Origin: Streptococcus suis
Lineage (GTDB): Bacteria; Bacillota; Bacilli; Lactobacillales; Streptococcaceae
Length of the DNA: 37,767 bases
Assembly: GCF_002964045.1 (NCBI RefSeq)
Contig: NZ_POPB01000146.1
Location: forward strand, 1-37,767
Direction of reading: 5' to 3'
Of the stretch, positions 14,485 through 23,118 are shown one piece after another (position 1 is the stretch's first letter; every line of letters begins with the position of its first letter). Under the pieces are notes generated by a model that worked only from the letters and a program-made list of their open reading frames with translations, was not told the DNA's origin and did no database searches. Position numbers and translations under genes: made by a program.

Positions 14485-15486
14485 ATGATGAAAAATAAGA
14501 ATTTACTTGCTACAATTGTTGCCCTTACTGTGATGGTGGTTGCCGCCCTGTTTATGACGCAAAAAGAGCAGACTAGTCAGTCTGCTAGCTCTGAAAAAGT
14601 TAAAATTGGTGTTCTTCAGTTTGTGACACATGACTCACTAGATGAGATTTACAAGGGAATTAAGGCCGGACTAGAAGAAGGTGGCTATTCTACAACAGAC
14701 AATTTGGAGATTGATTTTATGAATGCTGAGGCTGACCAGTCCCAAGTTCAGACCATGAGTAAAAAATTGGTGGACAATGGCAATGAGCTTTTGATTGGGA
14801 TTGCAACACCTGCTGCACAAGGGTTGGCAAATGCAACGACAGAATTACCTATCATCATGGGAGCTGTAACGGACCCAGTTGGTGCTAACTTGGTATCTGA
14901 CTTGAAAAATCCTGGTGGAAATATCACAGGGGTATCTGACCAAACACCAGTTGCGGATGCTGTTTCATTGATAAAAGAAATCACACCAGACGCTAAAACT
15001 ATCGGTGTCCTCTACTCTTCAAACGAGGACAATTCAAAAATTCAAGTTGAGGAATTTAAGGCGGCAGCGGAAGAAGCAGGCTACACCGTTTTGGAGTATG
15101 CAGTAGCTTCAAGTAATGAACTAGCATCTACAGTAGAGGTGGCAACAAGTAAGACAGATGTTCTCTTCACACCAGTGGACAATACGGTCGCATCAGCCTT
15201 TTCAACTGTCGTTTCTGTGGCCAATAAAACCAAAACACCGATTTTCACCAGTGTAGAAGACATGGTAGAGGGCGGTGGTATCGCTTCTGTAACCCTTAGC
15301 CAATATGATTTAGGTGTGGCAACTGGTAAAATGGCTGCGAAAATTCTTGACGGTGCCAATCCAGCGGATACACCTGTACAAATCTTTAACGAAGGAACCG
15401 TTGTCGTTAACCAGAAAGTTGCTAAAGAATTAGGTATTACCTTGTCAGATGATGTAATCAATCAGGCAAGTAAGGTTATTGAATAA
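14485..15486 (+). CDS. trpX: TrpX-type tryptophan ABC transporter substrate-binding protein
   Basis: This 333-residue protein of the ABC_sub_bind family has two periplasmic-binding lobes (KIGVLQFVTHDSLDEIYKG; GVLYSSNEDNSKIQVEEF; TPIFTSVEDMVEGGG). The N-terminal hydrophobic segment (about residues 6-25, LLATIVALTVMVVAALFM) has no lipobox cysteine, so it is probably held by an uncleaved anchor rather than as a lipoprotein. AAGGAG lies upstream. With the permease and ATPase that follow, and the Trp T-box, it most likely captures tryptophan or a close precursor. The substrate is inferred from regulation, not from pocket residues. Confidence 0.88.
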   Translation: MMKNKNLLATIVALTVMVVAALFMTQKEQTSQSASSEKVKIGVLQFVTHDSLDEIYKGIKAGLEEGGYSTTDNLEIDFMNAEADQSQVQTMSKKLVDNGNELLIGIATPAAQGLANATTELPIIMGAVTDPVGANLVSDLKNPGGNITGVSDQTPVADAVSLIKEITPDAKTIGVLYSSNEDNSKIQVEEFKAAAEEAGYTVLEYAVASSNELASTVEVATSKTDVLFTPVDNTVASAFSTVVSVANKTKTPIFTSVEDMVEGGGIASVTLSQYDLGVATGKMAAKILDGANPADTPVQIFNEGTVVVNQKVAKELGITLSDDVINQASKVIE

Positions 15487-15500
15487 AACAAAGGAAAGTT

Positions 15501-16367
15501 ATGATTGTATCAACAGTTTCACAGGCTCTCTTATGGGCTGTACTAGGAATGGGAATATTTGTCACCTTTCGGATTTTGAATTTTCCGGATATGACGACAG
15601 AGGGCTCTTTTCCACTTGGAGGAGCAGTTGCAGTGACCTTACTGACTCAGGGAGTTCATCCTGTCTTGGCAACCCTGGCAGCCGTTTTGGCAGGCTGTTT
15701 GGCAGGTTTGGTCACAGGCTTGCTCTATACCAAGGGAAAAATTCCTACACTTTTGGCCGGTATTCTGGTCATGTCTTCCTGTCACTCCATTATTCTCTTT
15801 ATCATGGGACGGGCAAATTTGGGCTTGTTAAATACCAGTCGCTTACAGGACTTGCTTCCATTTTCCGAGCAAGTGAATGGTCTCTTGCTTGGTCTGGGAA
15901 GTGTTGCCCTAGTCATTGGTGCCTTGATGTTCTTCCTCTATACTCGCCTGGGTCAAGCCTTTATCGCGACGGGGGACAATCCAGATATGGCTCGCAGTTT
16001 TGGTATCAATACTAGCAGAATGGAACTGCTTGGCTTGATTCTTTCTAATGGGATTATTGCCCTTGCGGGTGCCTTGATTGCCCAACAAGAGGGCTATGCG
16101 GATGTATCACGTGGTATCGGTGTCATTGTGGTCGGTATGGCTAGCTTGATTATCGGTGAGGTCTTGTATGGAAATTTGACCATGTTGGAACGGTTCTTGG
16201 CCATTGCAGTGGGTGCCATCTTCTATCAGTTCTTGATTTTGGTGGTTATTTCCCTCGGTATCAATACCAGCTACCTCCGTATCTTCTCAGCCATGATTTT
16301 GGCGGTCTGCCTCATGGTTCCTGAGCTGAAAAATAAACTTCTGAAAGGAGCCAGTCTGTCACGATGA
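15501..16367 (+). CDS. trpY: TrpY-type ABC transporter permease
   Basis: This 288-residue integral membrane protein of the BPD_transp_2 (branched-chain/ribose type) permease family has about eight hydrophobic helices. Recognisable segments are FRILNFPDMTTEGSFPLGGA near the N-terminus, ATGDNPDMARSFGINTSRME in the cytoplasmic coupling region and GVIVVGMASLIIGE. AAAGGAAAG precedes the ATG and trpX ends 14 bases upstream. It forms the channel of the tryptophan uptake system. Its last codons overlap the trpZ start by four bases (ATGA). Confidence 0.88.
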   Translation: MIVSTVSQALLWAVLGMGIFVTFRILNFPDMTTEGSFPLGGAVAVTLLTQGVHPVLATLAAVLAGCLAGLVTGLLYTKGKIPTLLAGILVMSSCHSIILFIMGRANLGLLNTSRLQDLLPFSEQVNGLLLGLGSVALVIGALMFFLYTRLGQAFIATGDNPDMARSFGINTSRMELLGLILSNGIIALAGALIAQQEGYADVSRGIGVIVVGMASLIIGEVLYGNLTMLERFLAIAVGAIFYQFLILVVISLGINTSYLRIFSAMILAVCLMVPELKNKLLKGASLSR

Positions 16368-17122
16368 AAGCAATTGTTGAATTAAAAAATGCCACCAAGG
16401 TGGTGACAAACGGTTTTGATGAAGAACGTGTGATTTTGGACAATGTCAATCTGACCATCTACCAGGGGGATTTTATTACCATTTTGGGTGGAAATGGGGC
16501 TGGGAAGTCGACCCTCTTTAATGTCATTGCTGGAACCTTGCCCTTGACTAGTGGTTCGGCCCATATTCTTGGTGAGGACGTGACCAATTGGCCTGCAGAA
16601 AAGCGTGCCAAGTATCTGGCTCGTGTCTTTCAAGACCCGAAAATGGGAACTGCTCCGCGGATGACAGTGGCTGAAAACCTACTTATCGCTAAGTATCGTG
16701 GCGAGGGACGGGGTTTGGTGCCACGCAGATTGGCCCAGCAGACCGAAGAATTTGCCCAGCTTTTGCCGAGAGTGGGAAATGGTTTGGAAAAACATTTGGA
16801 CACGCCAGCAGGGCTCTTATCAGGTGGTCAACGCCAGGCATTGAGTTTGTTGATGGCGAGTTTGAAACAGCCTGAACTTTTACTCTTGGATGAGCATACC
16901 GCAGCCCTTGACCCTAAAACCAGCCAATCCTTGATGCACTTAACGGATGAGTTGATTGCGACCAAGGGAATGACAGCCCTCATGGTCACTCATCAAATGG
17001 AAGATGCTCTCCGTCACGGCAATCGCTTGATTGTCATGAAGAATGGTCAGATTATTCAAGACCAGACTAGCGAAGAGAAATCCCAGATGAAGCTGGAAGA
17101 TTATTATAAGTTATTTGATTAA
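16364..17122 (+). CDS. trpZ: TrpZ-type ABC transporter ATPase
   Basis: This 252-residue ABC ATPase carries Walker A GGNGAGKST, a Q-loop at ARVFQDP, the signature LSGGQRQ, Walker B LLLLDEHTAALDP and the switch histidine in LMVTHQ. The His-Thr after the Walker B Glu (DEHT instead of DEPT) is typical of this transporter subfamily. It overlaps trpY by four bases and ends in a terminator. It powers the uptake of the TrpXYZ importer at the inner face of the membrane. Confidence 0.9.
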   Translation: MKAIVELKNATKVVTNGFDEERVILDNVNLTIYQGDFITILGGNGAGKSTLFNVIAGTLPLTSGSAHILGEDVTNWPAEKRAKYLARVFQDPKMGTAPRMTVAENLLIAKYRGEGRGLVPRRLAQQTEEFAQLLPRVGNGLEKHLDTPAGLLSGGQRQALSLLMASLKQPELLLLDEHTAALDPKTSQSLMHLTDELIATKGMTALMVTHQMEDALRHGNRLIVMKNGQIIQDQTSEEKSQMKLEDYYKLFD

Positions 17123-17146
17123 AGTCTGGAGAAATCCAGGCTTTTA
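17122..17146 (+). terminator. Terminator of trpXYZ
   Basis: AAG-t-CTGGA (17122-17130), loop GAAA, TCCAG-g-CTT (17135-17143), then T residues. It begins on the last base of the trpZ stop codon. Confidence 0.85.
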
Positions 17147-17441
17147 TTATCCTTTGATTTTTTGGTTTAAATGAAATATAATATACTAAATATATAAAGA
17201 GGCGCTGTCATGGATAAATTGGTTTTTGAAAGATAATCTGACTTTGAAATGGACTACACCATTTTTATATGTAGAACTTCGTTGATTTTCAGCGGAGTTT
17301 TTTGTAAATTTTCTTGAAAAATTGTATAATAGAAGCGATAGCTAAAATAATTAGCAGACTGTAATTCGACTTGGGTTTCCCAAGGACCGTTGGTAAGAAA
17401 AATAAACTGGACACCTGTGGGATGTCCAAAAAGGAGAAAAA
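17147..17441 (+). promoter_or_regulatory. rnjB leader: gene remnant, promoter and two hairpins
   Basis: A frame at 17210 encodes only MDKLVFER before a stop; omitting one T would extend it to about 24 residues ending in FLYVELR, so it may be a decayed small gene. A terminator-like AACT...AGTTTTTT hairpin follows (about 17275-17303). TATAAT (17325-17330) with TTGTAA 17 bases upstream is the probable rnjB promoter. The leader then has two hairpins: CTTGGG-ttt-CCCAAG (17370-17384) and TGGACA/TGTCCA (17408-17428), the latter just before the AAGGAG site. These could serve feedback control of the nuclease. Confidence 0.5.
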
Positions 17442-19103
17442 ATGAGTAGCATAAAAATCATGGCTCTCGGTGGTGTACGTGAAAACGGAAAAAACCTCTA
17501 TATTGCTGAAGTCAATGAACAGATTTTTGTATTGGATGCGGGTGCCAAGTATCCAGAAAATGAGCAGTTGGGTGTTGATGTAGTTGTTCCCAACTTTGAC
17601 TATTTGGAAGAAAACAAGCACCGAGTAGCTGGAGTCTTTTTGACACATGGTCACGCTGATTCGATTGGAGCTTTGCCTTACCTATTGGAAAAAGTGAAAG
17701 TTCCAGTCTTTGGCTCACACTTGACCATTGAATTGGCAAAATTGATTGTCAAGAATAATAATTCAACCAAGAAGTTTAATGATTTCCATATCATCAATGC
17801 CGAGACGGAGATTGACTTTGGAGATTCAGTCGTTTCCTTCTTTAAAACGACTCACTCAATTCCTGAGAGTTTAGGAATTGTTGTCAAGACAGACCAGGGA
17901 AACATCGTTTATACAGGTGACTTTAAATTTGACCAAGCTGCTGATAAATTCTATCGTACAGACTTTGGTCGTTTGGCTGAAATTGGTTCAGAAGGCGTTT
18001 TAGCCCTCCTTTCAGATTCTGCCAATGCAGATAGCAATGTTCAGTCAGCAAGTATGCATGAAGCAGGCGAAGAAATTCTTAATACGATTGCAGACTGCGA
18101 GGGTCGTGTCATCGTGGCTGCCGTAGCAAGTAACATTGTCCGTATCCAGCAAATCTTTGATGCGGCAGAGGCAACAGGTCGCCGCGTTGTTTTGACTGGT
18201 CATGATGTGGAAAATATTGTCCGTACCGCTATACAATTGAAAAAACTTCGTTTGGTCAGCGAGCGACTTTTGGTCAAGCCAAAGGATATGGGTAAATATG
18301 AAGACCATGAATTGCTGATTTTGGAAACAGGTCGTATGGGCGAACCATTGAATGGACTTCGCAAGATGGCTATTGGTCGCCACCGTTATGTCGAAATCAA
18401 GGAAGGTGATTTGGTTTACATCGTTACGACACCAAGCATTTCCAAGGAAGCAGTCGTGGCTCGTGTAGAAAACTTGATTTACAAGGCTGGTGGAACGGTC
18501 AAATCCATTACAAAAAACCTGCGTGTATCTGGTCACGGCAATGCGCGTGATTTGCAGCTCATGCTCAATATCCTCCGTCCTAAGTACCTCTTCCCAGTTC
18601 AAGGGGAGTACCGTCAGCTAGATGCCCATGCCAAGGCTGCGCTTGAAATCGGCATGTTCCCAGAGAATATTATTATCGTCAAGCGTGGGGATGTCATGGC
18701 TTATGAAGATGGGGATTTTGTTCATAGCGGAGCGGTTCCTGCTGGTGATGTCATGATTGACGGAAATGCCATGGGCGATGTTGGAAATATCGTCCTTCGT
18801 GACCGTAAAATCCTCTCAGAAGATGGTATCTTTATCGTGGCAATCACTGTCAACCGCCGCGAGAAGAAAATCATTTCTAAGGCCAAGGTCAATACGCGTG
18901 GATTTGTCTATGTCAAGAAGAGTAAGGATATCTTGCGTGAGGCATCAGATTTGGTTAACGCAACGGTGGAAAATTACTTTACAAAGGATAGCTTTGACTG
19001 GGCAGAACTAAAGAGTGCTGTTCGCGATGACTTAGCTAAATTCCTCTTTGACCAAACCAAACGTCGCCCAGCTATTTTGCCGGTGATTATGGAAGTGAAA
19101 TAG
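17442..19103 (+). CDS. rnjB: Ribonuclease J2
   Basis: This 553-residue metallo-beta-lactamase/beta-CASP ribonuclease has a metal motif HGHADS (residues 69-74) that replaces the last His of HxHxDH by Ser, the hallmark of RNase J2 rather than J1. Such proteins have weak or no exonuclease activity alone and work in a complex with RNase J1 in mRNA decay. Further features are the beta-CASP region (ASNIVRIQQIFDAAEATGRR), SGHGNARDLQLML and the C-terminal domain. AAGGAG precedes the ATG. A terminator follows, so the gene appears monocistronic. Confidence 0.92.
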   Translation: MSSIKIMALGGVRENGKNLYIAEVNEQIFVLDAGAKYPENEQLGVDVVVPNFDYLEENKHRVAGVFLTHGHADSIGALPYLLEKVKVPVFGSHLTIELAKLIVKNNNSTKKFNDFHIINAETEIDFGDSVVSFFKTTHSIPESLGIVVKTDQGNIVYTGDFKFDQAADKFYRTDFGRLAEIGSEGVLALLSDSANADSNVQSASMHEAGEEILNTIADCEGRVIVAAVASNIVRIQQIFDAAEATGRRVVLTGHDVENIVRTAIQLKKLRLVSERLLVKPKDMGKYEDHELLILETGRMGEPLNGLRKMAIGRHRYVEIKEGDLVYIVTTPSISKEAVVARVENLIYKAGGTVKSITKNLRVSGHGNARDLQLMLNILRPKYLFPVQGEYRQLDAHAKAALEIGMFPENIIIVKRGDVMAYEDGDFVHSGAVPAGDVMIDGNAMGDVGNIVLRDRKILSEDGIFIVAITVNRREKKIISKAKVNTRGFVYVKKSKDILREASDLVNATVENYFTKDSFDWAELKSAVRDDLAKFLFDQTKRRPAILPVIMEVK

Positions 19104-19117
19104 AGTTTTATAGATTC

Positions 19118-19146
19118 AAAGAGCCCAGGGCAACCCAGGCTCTTTC
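19118..19146 (+). terminator. Terminator after rnjB
   Basis: AAAGAGCC (19118-19125) pairs with GGCTCTTT (19138-19145), with an inner AGGG/CCC pairing. Only a short T run follows, so some read-through to the esterase gene is possible. Confidence 0.75.
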
Positions 19147-19163
19147 TACATAAGGAGAAACAT

Positions 19164-19940
19164 ATGGCGATTATGAAAATTGAATACCATTCTGAAGTTT
19201 TGGATATGTCCAGACAGGTAACCGTTTTATATCCCGACCGAAATCGTGTGGACAATCCTGACGATACAGATATTCCCGTGCTATATCTCTTGCATGGGAT
19301 GGGAGGAAATCAGGATTCCTGGCTCAATCGTTCGACTATTGAACGCTTGGTCCGTTATACTAATCTGATTGTTGTTATGGTGAATACGGATAAGGCTTGG
19401 TACACCAATACCACCTATGGCATGAATTATTATGATGCCATAGCGATTGAGTTGCCTCAAATCCTCAAGCGGTTTTTCCCAAATATGTCTGACAAGCGGG
19501 AGAAGAATTTCATTGCTGGCTTGTCTATGGGGGGCTATGGGACTTTCAAGATTGCCATGATGACCAATCGCTTTTCTTACGCCGCCTCACTTTCAGGAGC
19601 CTTGCAGGTTGATTTTACCAGTATATCTGCCTTGGAATTAGGTAGTCCAGACTATTGGAAGGGTGTTTTTGGAGATTTCAATGACCCAGAAAATCCAAAT
19701 CTTCTGACCAATATTTGTCGACTGTCGGACAAGAAGACCAAGTTCTTTGCCTGGTGTGGTGAGGAAGATTTTCTCTTTGAAGGTCATCAAAAGGCAGTTG
19801 GAGAGCTGAAAGAGCTAGGCTTTGATATCGAAGCGAGTTTCGGACCTGGCAAACATGAGTGGTATTACTGGAACCAACAGATTGAAAAAGTATTGGCTTG
19901 GCTGCCCATTGATTTCAAATTGGAAGAAAGATTATCTTAG
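19164..19940 (+). CDS. estA: EstA-type tributyrin esterase (alpha/beta hydrolase)
   Basis: This 258-residue alpha/beta hydrolase of the esterase D/EstA family has an oxyanion region [14 protein letters not shown], nucleophile Ser121 in GLSMGGYG, an acid residue in [11 protein letters not shown] and the catalytic His in PGKHEWYYW. Pneumococcal and lactococcal EstA hydrolyse short-chain acyl esters. There is no signal peptide, so it is cytoplasmic unless exported by other means. AAGGAG lies before the ATG. It follows rnjB by 60 bases across a terminator. Confidence 0.9.
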   Translation: MAIMKIEYHSEVLDMSRQVTVLYPDRNRVDNPDDTDIPVLYLLHGMGGNQDSWLNRSTIERLVRYTNLIVVMVNTDKAWYTNTTYGMNYYDAIAIELPQILKRFFPNMSDKREKNFIAGLSMGGYGTFKIAMMTNRFSYAASLSGALQVDFTSISALELGSPDYWKGVFGDFNDPENPNLLTNICRLSDKKTKFFAWCGEEDFLFEGHQKAVGELKELGFDIEASFGPGKHEWYYWNQQIEKVLAWLPIDFKLEERLS

Positions 19941-19964
19941 ATTTTAAGAAAAGTTTCAGAAAAG

Positions 19965-20006
19965 TACACTATACTGAAATCTATTTCGAGAGAGAGGTAT
20001 AGTGTA
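19965..20006 (+). promoter_or_regulatory. Inverted repeat covering the metalloprotease start codon
   Basis: TACACTATA (19965-19973) and TATAGTGTA (19998-20006) are perfect 9-base inverted repeats; the second includes the A of the ATG. The ribosome site (GAGAGAGG, 19989-19996) lies in the 24-base interval. As RNA it would hide the start codon, as in thermometer-type hairpins. As DNA, TATACT at 19970-19975 could be the -10 and the repeat an operator. Confidence 0.55.
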
Positions 20007-20701
20007 TGAATTTTATTACTAATTTCTTTAAGTTTATTTGGCGGACATTTTGGAGTCTAGTCTGGCTTTCCATGGTTATCATTGCTTGCGGCTTGGGGCT
20101 ATTGTTTTATTTCCAACAAGATGCAGCACCACAGATGTTACAAACCTTGGCTCAGGAAGTGCAACTGATGGTCAAAGGTCAGTCTGAAGTGACGATTGAA
20201 GAAGGTGTTGATACCATTAAACACCTGACGACGGATACAGTCAATACAGCAGACCATGGACGATGGGAAACCAATACAGCGACTGTTTACATTGAAACTC
20301 AGAACCCGACTTTTGTAGCTGCTTATGAGACAGCCATTGCTAATTGGAATGCGACGGGTGCCTTTACCCTTGTCCTTACTACTGACCCCAGTCAGGCCGA
20401 TATTATTGCAACAGAGATGAATGATGGGAATACCCAGGCAGCGGGTGAGGCCAATTCAACGACTAATTTATTGACAAATTATTATAGTTCTGTGACGGTA
20501 CGATTGAATAGTTATTATTTATTGAATGATGAATATGGTTATGATATGGATCGTATCATCCATACTGCGGAGCATGAATTGGGCCATGCTATTGGCCTAG
20601 ATCATGAAGATAGTCAGACCTCTGTTATGGAATCGGCAGGTTCTAATCATGGTATTCAGCAGGCAGATATTGATGCGGTCCTTGCCTTGTATTCAGAATA
20701 G
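20006..20701 (+). CDS. Membrane-anchored matrixin-like zinc metalloprotease
   Basis: This 231-residue protein has one N-terminal membrane segment (about residues 13-36) and an extracellular catalytic domain. The zinc motif HELGHAIGLDH (residues 190-200) matches HExxHxxGxxH, and the Met-turn candidate is SVMES shortly after. These are the defining features of matrixins/M10 metzincins. The domain is small, without a recognisable cysteine-switch propeptide; residues 40-85 may act as a stalk. It could cleave cell-surface or host matrix proteins; the substrate is unknown. A membrane protein gene follows after 10 bases. Confidence 0.85.
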   Translation: MNFITNFFKFIWRTFWSLVWLSMVIIACGLGLLFYFQQDAAPQMLQTLAQEVQLMVKGQSEVTIEEGVDTIKHLTTDTVNTADHGRWETNTATVYIETQNPTFVAAYETAIANWNATGAFTLVLTTDPSQADIIATEMNDGNTQAAGEANSTTNLLTNYYSSVTVRLNSYYLLNDEYGYDMDRIIHTAEHELGHAIGLDHEDSQTSVMESAGSNHGIQQADIDAVLALYSE

Positions 20702-20711
20702 AAGGGAAAAT

Positions 20712-21077
20712 ATGCTTCGAACAATTACAAACACAATAAAACGTTATCCTGAGCAAGCTCTGCTCTTTCTCTATAATGCTGGGATCTTTGCATGGATGCA
20801 GTCTACCAGTCATTCGATTATGGAACAAATCGGTATAGATAGTAGTTGGTTTGATAAAATTCCCGAACCAATTAAGGCCTGGACAGGTGCCAGTCTAGAG
20901 AGCATGCAGACCTTGCTCCATTCTTCTGCTTGGGGCTGGCTGATTGTATCGATGATTTTGATGATGGTCATCCGCTTTGTTAAGGGCTTGATCAAGTTTG
21001 TCATCATGCTGATTATTATCGGTGGTGGTCTTTATCTGCTCTGGCAGAATAAGGAATTGCTCAACGGTTTGGTCTAA
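20712..21077 (+). CDS. Small membrane protein downstream of the metalloprotease
   Basis: This 121-residue protein starts at ATG 20712 behind GAAGGGA. It has a basic N-terminus, a hydrophobic stretch near residues 16-28, and a strong C-terminal hydrophobic pair separated by a charged KGLIKF turn (about 75-112), so it probably spans the membrane two or three times. The middle segment (IGIDSSWFDKIPEPIKAWTG) may face outside. It is likely co-transcribed with the protease and could be a partner or regulator of it; this is inferred only from position. Family unknown. Confidence 0.7.
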   Translation: MLRTITNTIKRYPEQALLFLYNAGIFAWMQSTSHSIMEQIGIDSSWFDKIPEPIKAWTGASLESMQTLLHSSAWGWLIVSMILMMVIRFVKGLIKFVIMLIIIGGGLYLLWQNKELLNGLV

Positions 21078-21093
21078 ATATTTTTTGAGAAGG

Positions 21094-21121
21094 ACAGTGA
21101 CGGTAAAGTCGCTGTTTTTTT
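21094..21121 (+). terminator. Terminator of the metalloprotease operon
   Basis: ACAG-t-GAC (21094-21101), loop GGTAAA, GTC-g-CTGT (21108-21115) followed by a run of seven T. Confidence 0.85.
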
Positions 21122-21177
21122 GTTGAAATCAGAAAAAGATTCATCACGGTTAACCTAAATTATGGTACAATATTTTT

Positions 21178-23076
21178 ATGATTATTCTAAGTGGAAACAA
21201 GATTGAACGCTCTTTTGCGGGCGAAGTTTTATTTAACAATATCAACATTCAGGTCGACGAGCGGGATCGGATTGCCCTTGTCGGAAAAAATGGAGCAGGC
21301 AAGTCGACCCTGCTCAAAATCCTTGTCGGAGAAGAAGCTGCGACTAGCGGTGAGATTTCTACCAAGAGAGATTTATCGCTTTCATATCTGGCACAGGACA
21401 GTCGATTCCAGTCGGAAAACACTATCTATGATGAAATGCTCCATGTCTTTGACGACCTGCGGATGACGGAGAAACGCCTGCGGTCTATGGAAGAACAAAT
21501 GGGCAGTTTGTCTGGTAATGAACTCGACCAGCTCATGAAGACCTACGATAGTCTGTCGGAAGAATTTCGTCTGGCAGGTGGCTTTAACTATGAGGCAGAC
21601 ATCCGTGCTATTTTGAACGGTTTCAAGTTTGACCAGACCATGTGGGACATGAAAATCTCCGAACTCTCAGGCGGTCAGAATACCCGTTTGGCCTTGGCAA
21701 AAATGTTGCTTGAAAGTCCTGAGCTATTGGTGCTGGATGAGCCGACCAACCACCTGGACATTGACACGATTGCTTGGCTGGAAAACTACCTAGTACATTA
21801 CAAGGGAGCCTTGATTATCGTCAGCCATGACCGCTATTTCTTGGACAAGGTGGCGACAATGACACTGGATTTGACCAAGCATTCCTTGGACCGTTATGTG
21901 GGTAATTATTCTCAGTTTGTTGAGCTCAAAGAGCAGAAGTTGCAAACGGAATTGCAAAACTATGAAAAGCAGCAGAAGGAAATTGCCAAACTAGAAGATT
22001 TTGTCCAGAAAAATATCGTCCGTGCTTCGACCACCAAGCGTGCTCAGGCTAGACGCAAGCAGTTGGAGAAGATGGAGCGACTGGACAAGCCAACAACTGG
22101 TCAGAAGTCTGCCAACATGACCTTCCAGTCAGACAAGACTTCAGGAAATATCGTCTTGACAGTGGAAAATGCTGCGGTGGGCTACGATGGAGAAATACTT
22201 TCTCAGCCTATTTCCATTGACCAACGAAAGCTGGATGCCATTGCCATTGTCGGTCCGAATGGAATCGGAAAAACAACCCTGCTCAAGTCCATCATCGGAG
22301 CTCTGCCATTTATCAAAGGGGAAGCCAAGCTAGGTGCCAATGTGGAAGTGGGCTACTACGACCAGATCCAGTCGGCCCTGACACCTTCCAACACCGTCTT
22401 GGAGGAGCTCTGGTCAGCTTTTCCGACCACACCTGAAATGGAAATCCGCAACCGCCTTGGAGCCTTCCTCTTCTCAGGCGATGACGTCAAAAAGTCCGTG
22501 TCCATGCTATCTGGTGGGGAAAAAGCCCGCCTGCTCCTCGCCAAGCTGTCCATGGAAAACAACAACTTCCTCATCCTCGACGAGCCGACCAACCACCTGG
22601 ACATCGATAGCAAGGAGGTCCTGGAAAATGCCCTCATCGACTTTGACGGAACCCTGCTCTTTGTCAGCCACGACCGCTATTTCATTAACCGCGTCGCCAC
22701 CAAGGTTCTCGAAATCTCGGAAACGGGCTCCACGCTCTACCTGGGCGACTATGATTATTATTTGGAGAAAAAGGCAGAGCTGGAAGTAGAAGTCCAGCCT
22801 GACCAGCTAGAAACCACCAGCCAATCAGCCGGAGCCATGGACTACCAAGCCCAAAAGGAAAGCCAAAAAGAGCAACGCAAACTGGCCCGCCGCATCGAGC
22901 AAATCGAGGCAGAAATTGAGAACATCGAAAACCGCCTAAGCGAGCTCAACCAAGCCATGCTAGAAACCAACGACATCGGCCAGCTGACCGATTACCAGAA
23001 AGAAATCGACCAACTGACAGCCCAACAAGAAAGCCTCATGGAAGAATGGGAAGACTTATCGGAACAGCTTGGCTAG
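21178..23076 (+). CDS. ydiF: ABC-F ATPase, YdiF-like
   Basis: This 632-residue protein has two ABC domains and no membrane helices, as in ABC-F translation factors. NBD1 has GKNGAGKST, LSGGQNTRLALAKMLL and LVLDEPTNHLDID. The inter-domain linker (about 240-310) is a charged coiled coil ending in RASTTKRAQARRKQLE. NBD2 has GPNGIGKTT, LSGGEKARL and LILDEPTNHLDID. A C-terminal coiled coil (about 560-632) is like that of Bacillus YdiF/Uup. ABC-F proteins act at the ribosomal E site to rescue stalled or difficult translation. The second half uses more C-ending codons than the first, possibly a mosaic. Confidence 0.9.
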   Translation: MIILSGNKIERSFAGEVLFNNINIQVDERDRIALVGKNGAGKSTLLKILVGEEAATSGEISTKRDLSLSYLAQDSRFQSENTIYDEMLHVFDDLRMTEKRLRSMEEQMGSLSGNELDQLMKTYDSLSEEFRLAGGFNYEADIRAILNGFKFDQTMWDMKISELSGGQNTRLALAKMLLESPELLVLDEPTNHLDIDTIAWLENYLVHYKGALIIVSHDRYFLDKVATMTLDLTKHSLDRYVGNYSQFVELKEQKLQTELQNYEKQQKEIAKLEDFVQKNIVRASTTKRAQARRKQLEKMERLDKPTTGQKSANMTFQSDKTSGNIVLTVENAAVGYDGEILSQPISIDQRKLDAIAIVGPNGIGKTTLLKSIIGALPFIKGEAKLGANVEVGYYDQIQSALTPSNTVLEELWSAFPTTPEMEIRNRLGAFLFSGDDVKKSVSMLSGGEKARLLLAKLSMENNNFLILDEPTNHLDIDSKEVLENALIDFDGTLLFVSHDRYFINRVATKVLEISETGSTLYLGDYDYYLEKKAELEVEVQPDQLETTSQSAGAMDYQAQKESQKEQRKLARRIEQIEAEIENIENRLSELNQAMLETNDIGQLTDYQKEIDQLTAQQESLMEEWEDLSEQLG

Positions 23077-23118
23077 GTTGACAGGAAGTTGATACTAACC
23101 TAATACCTTGATAGAACA

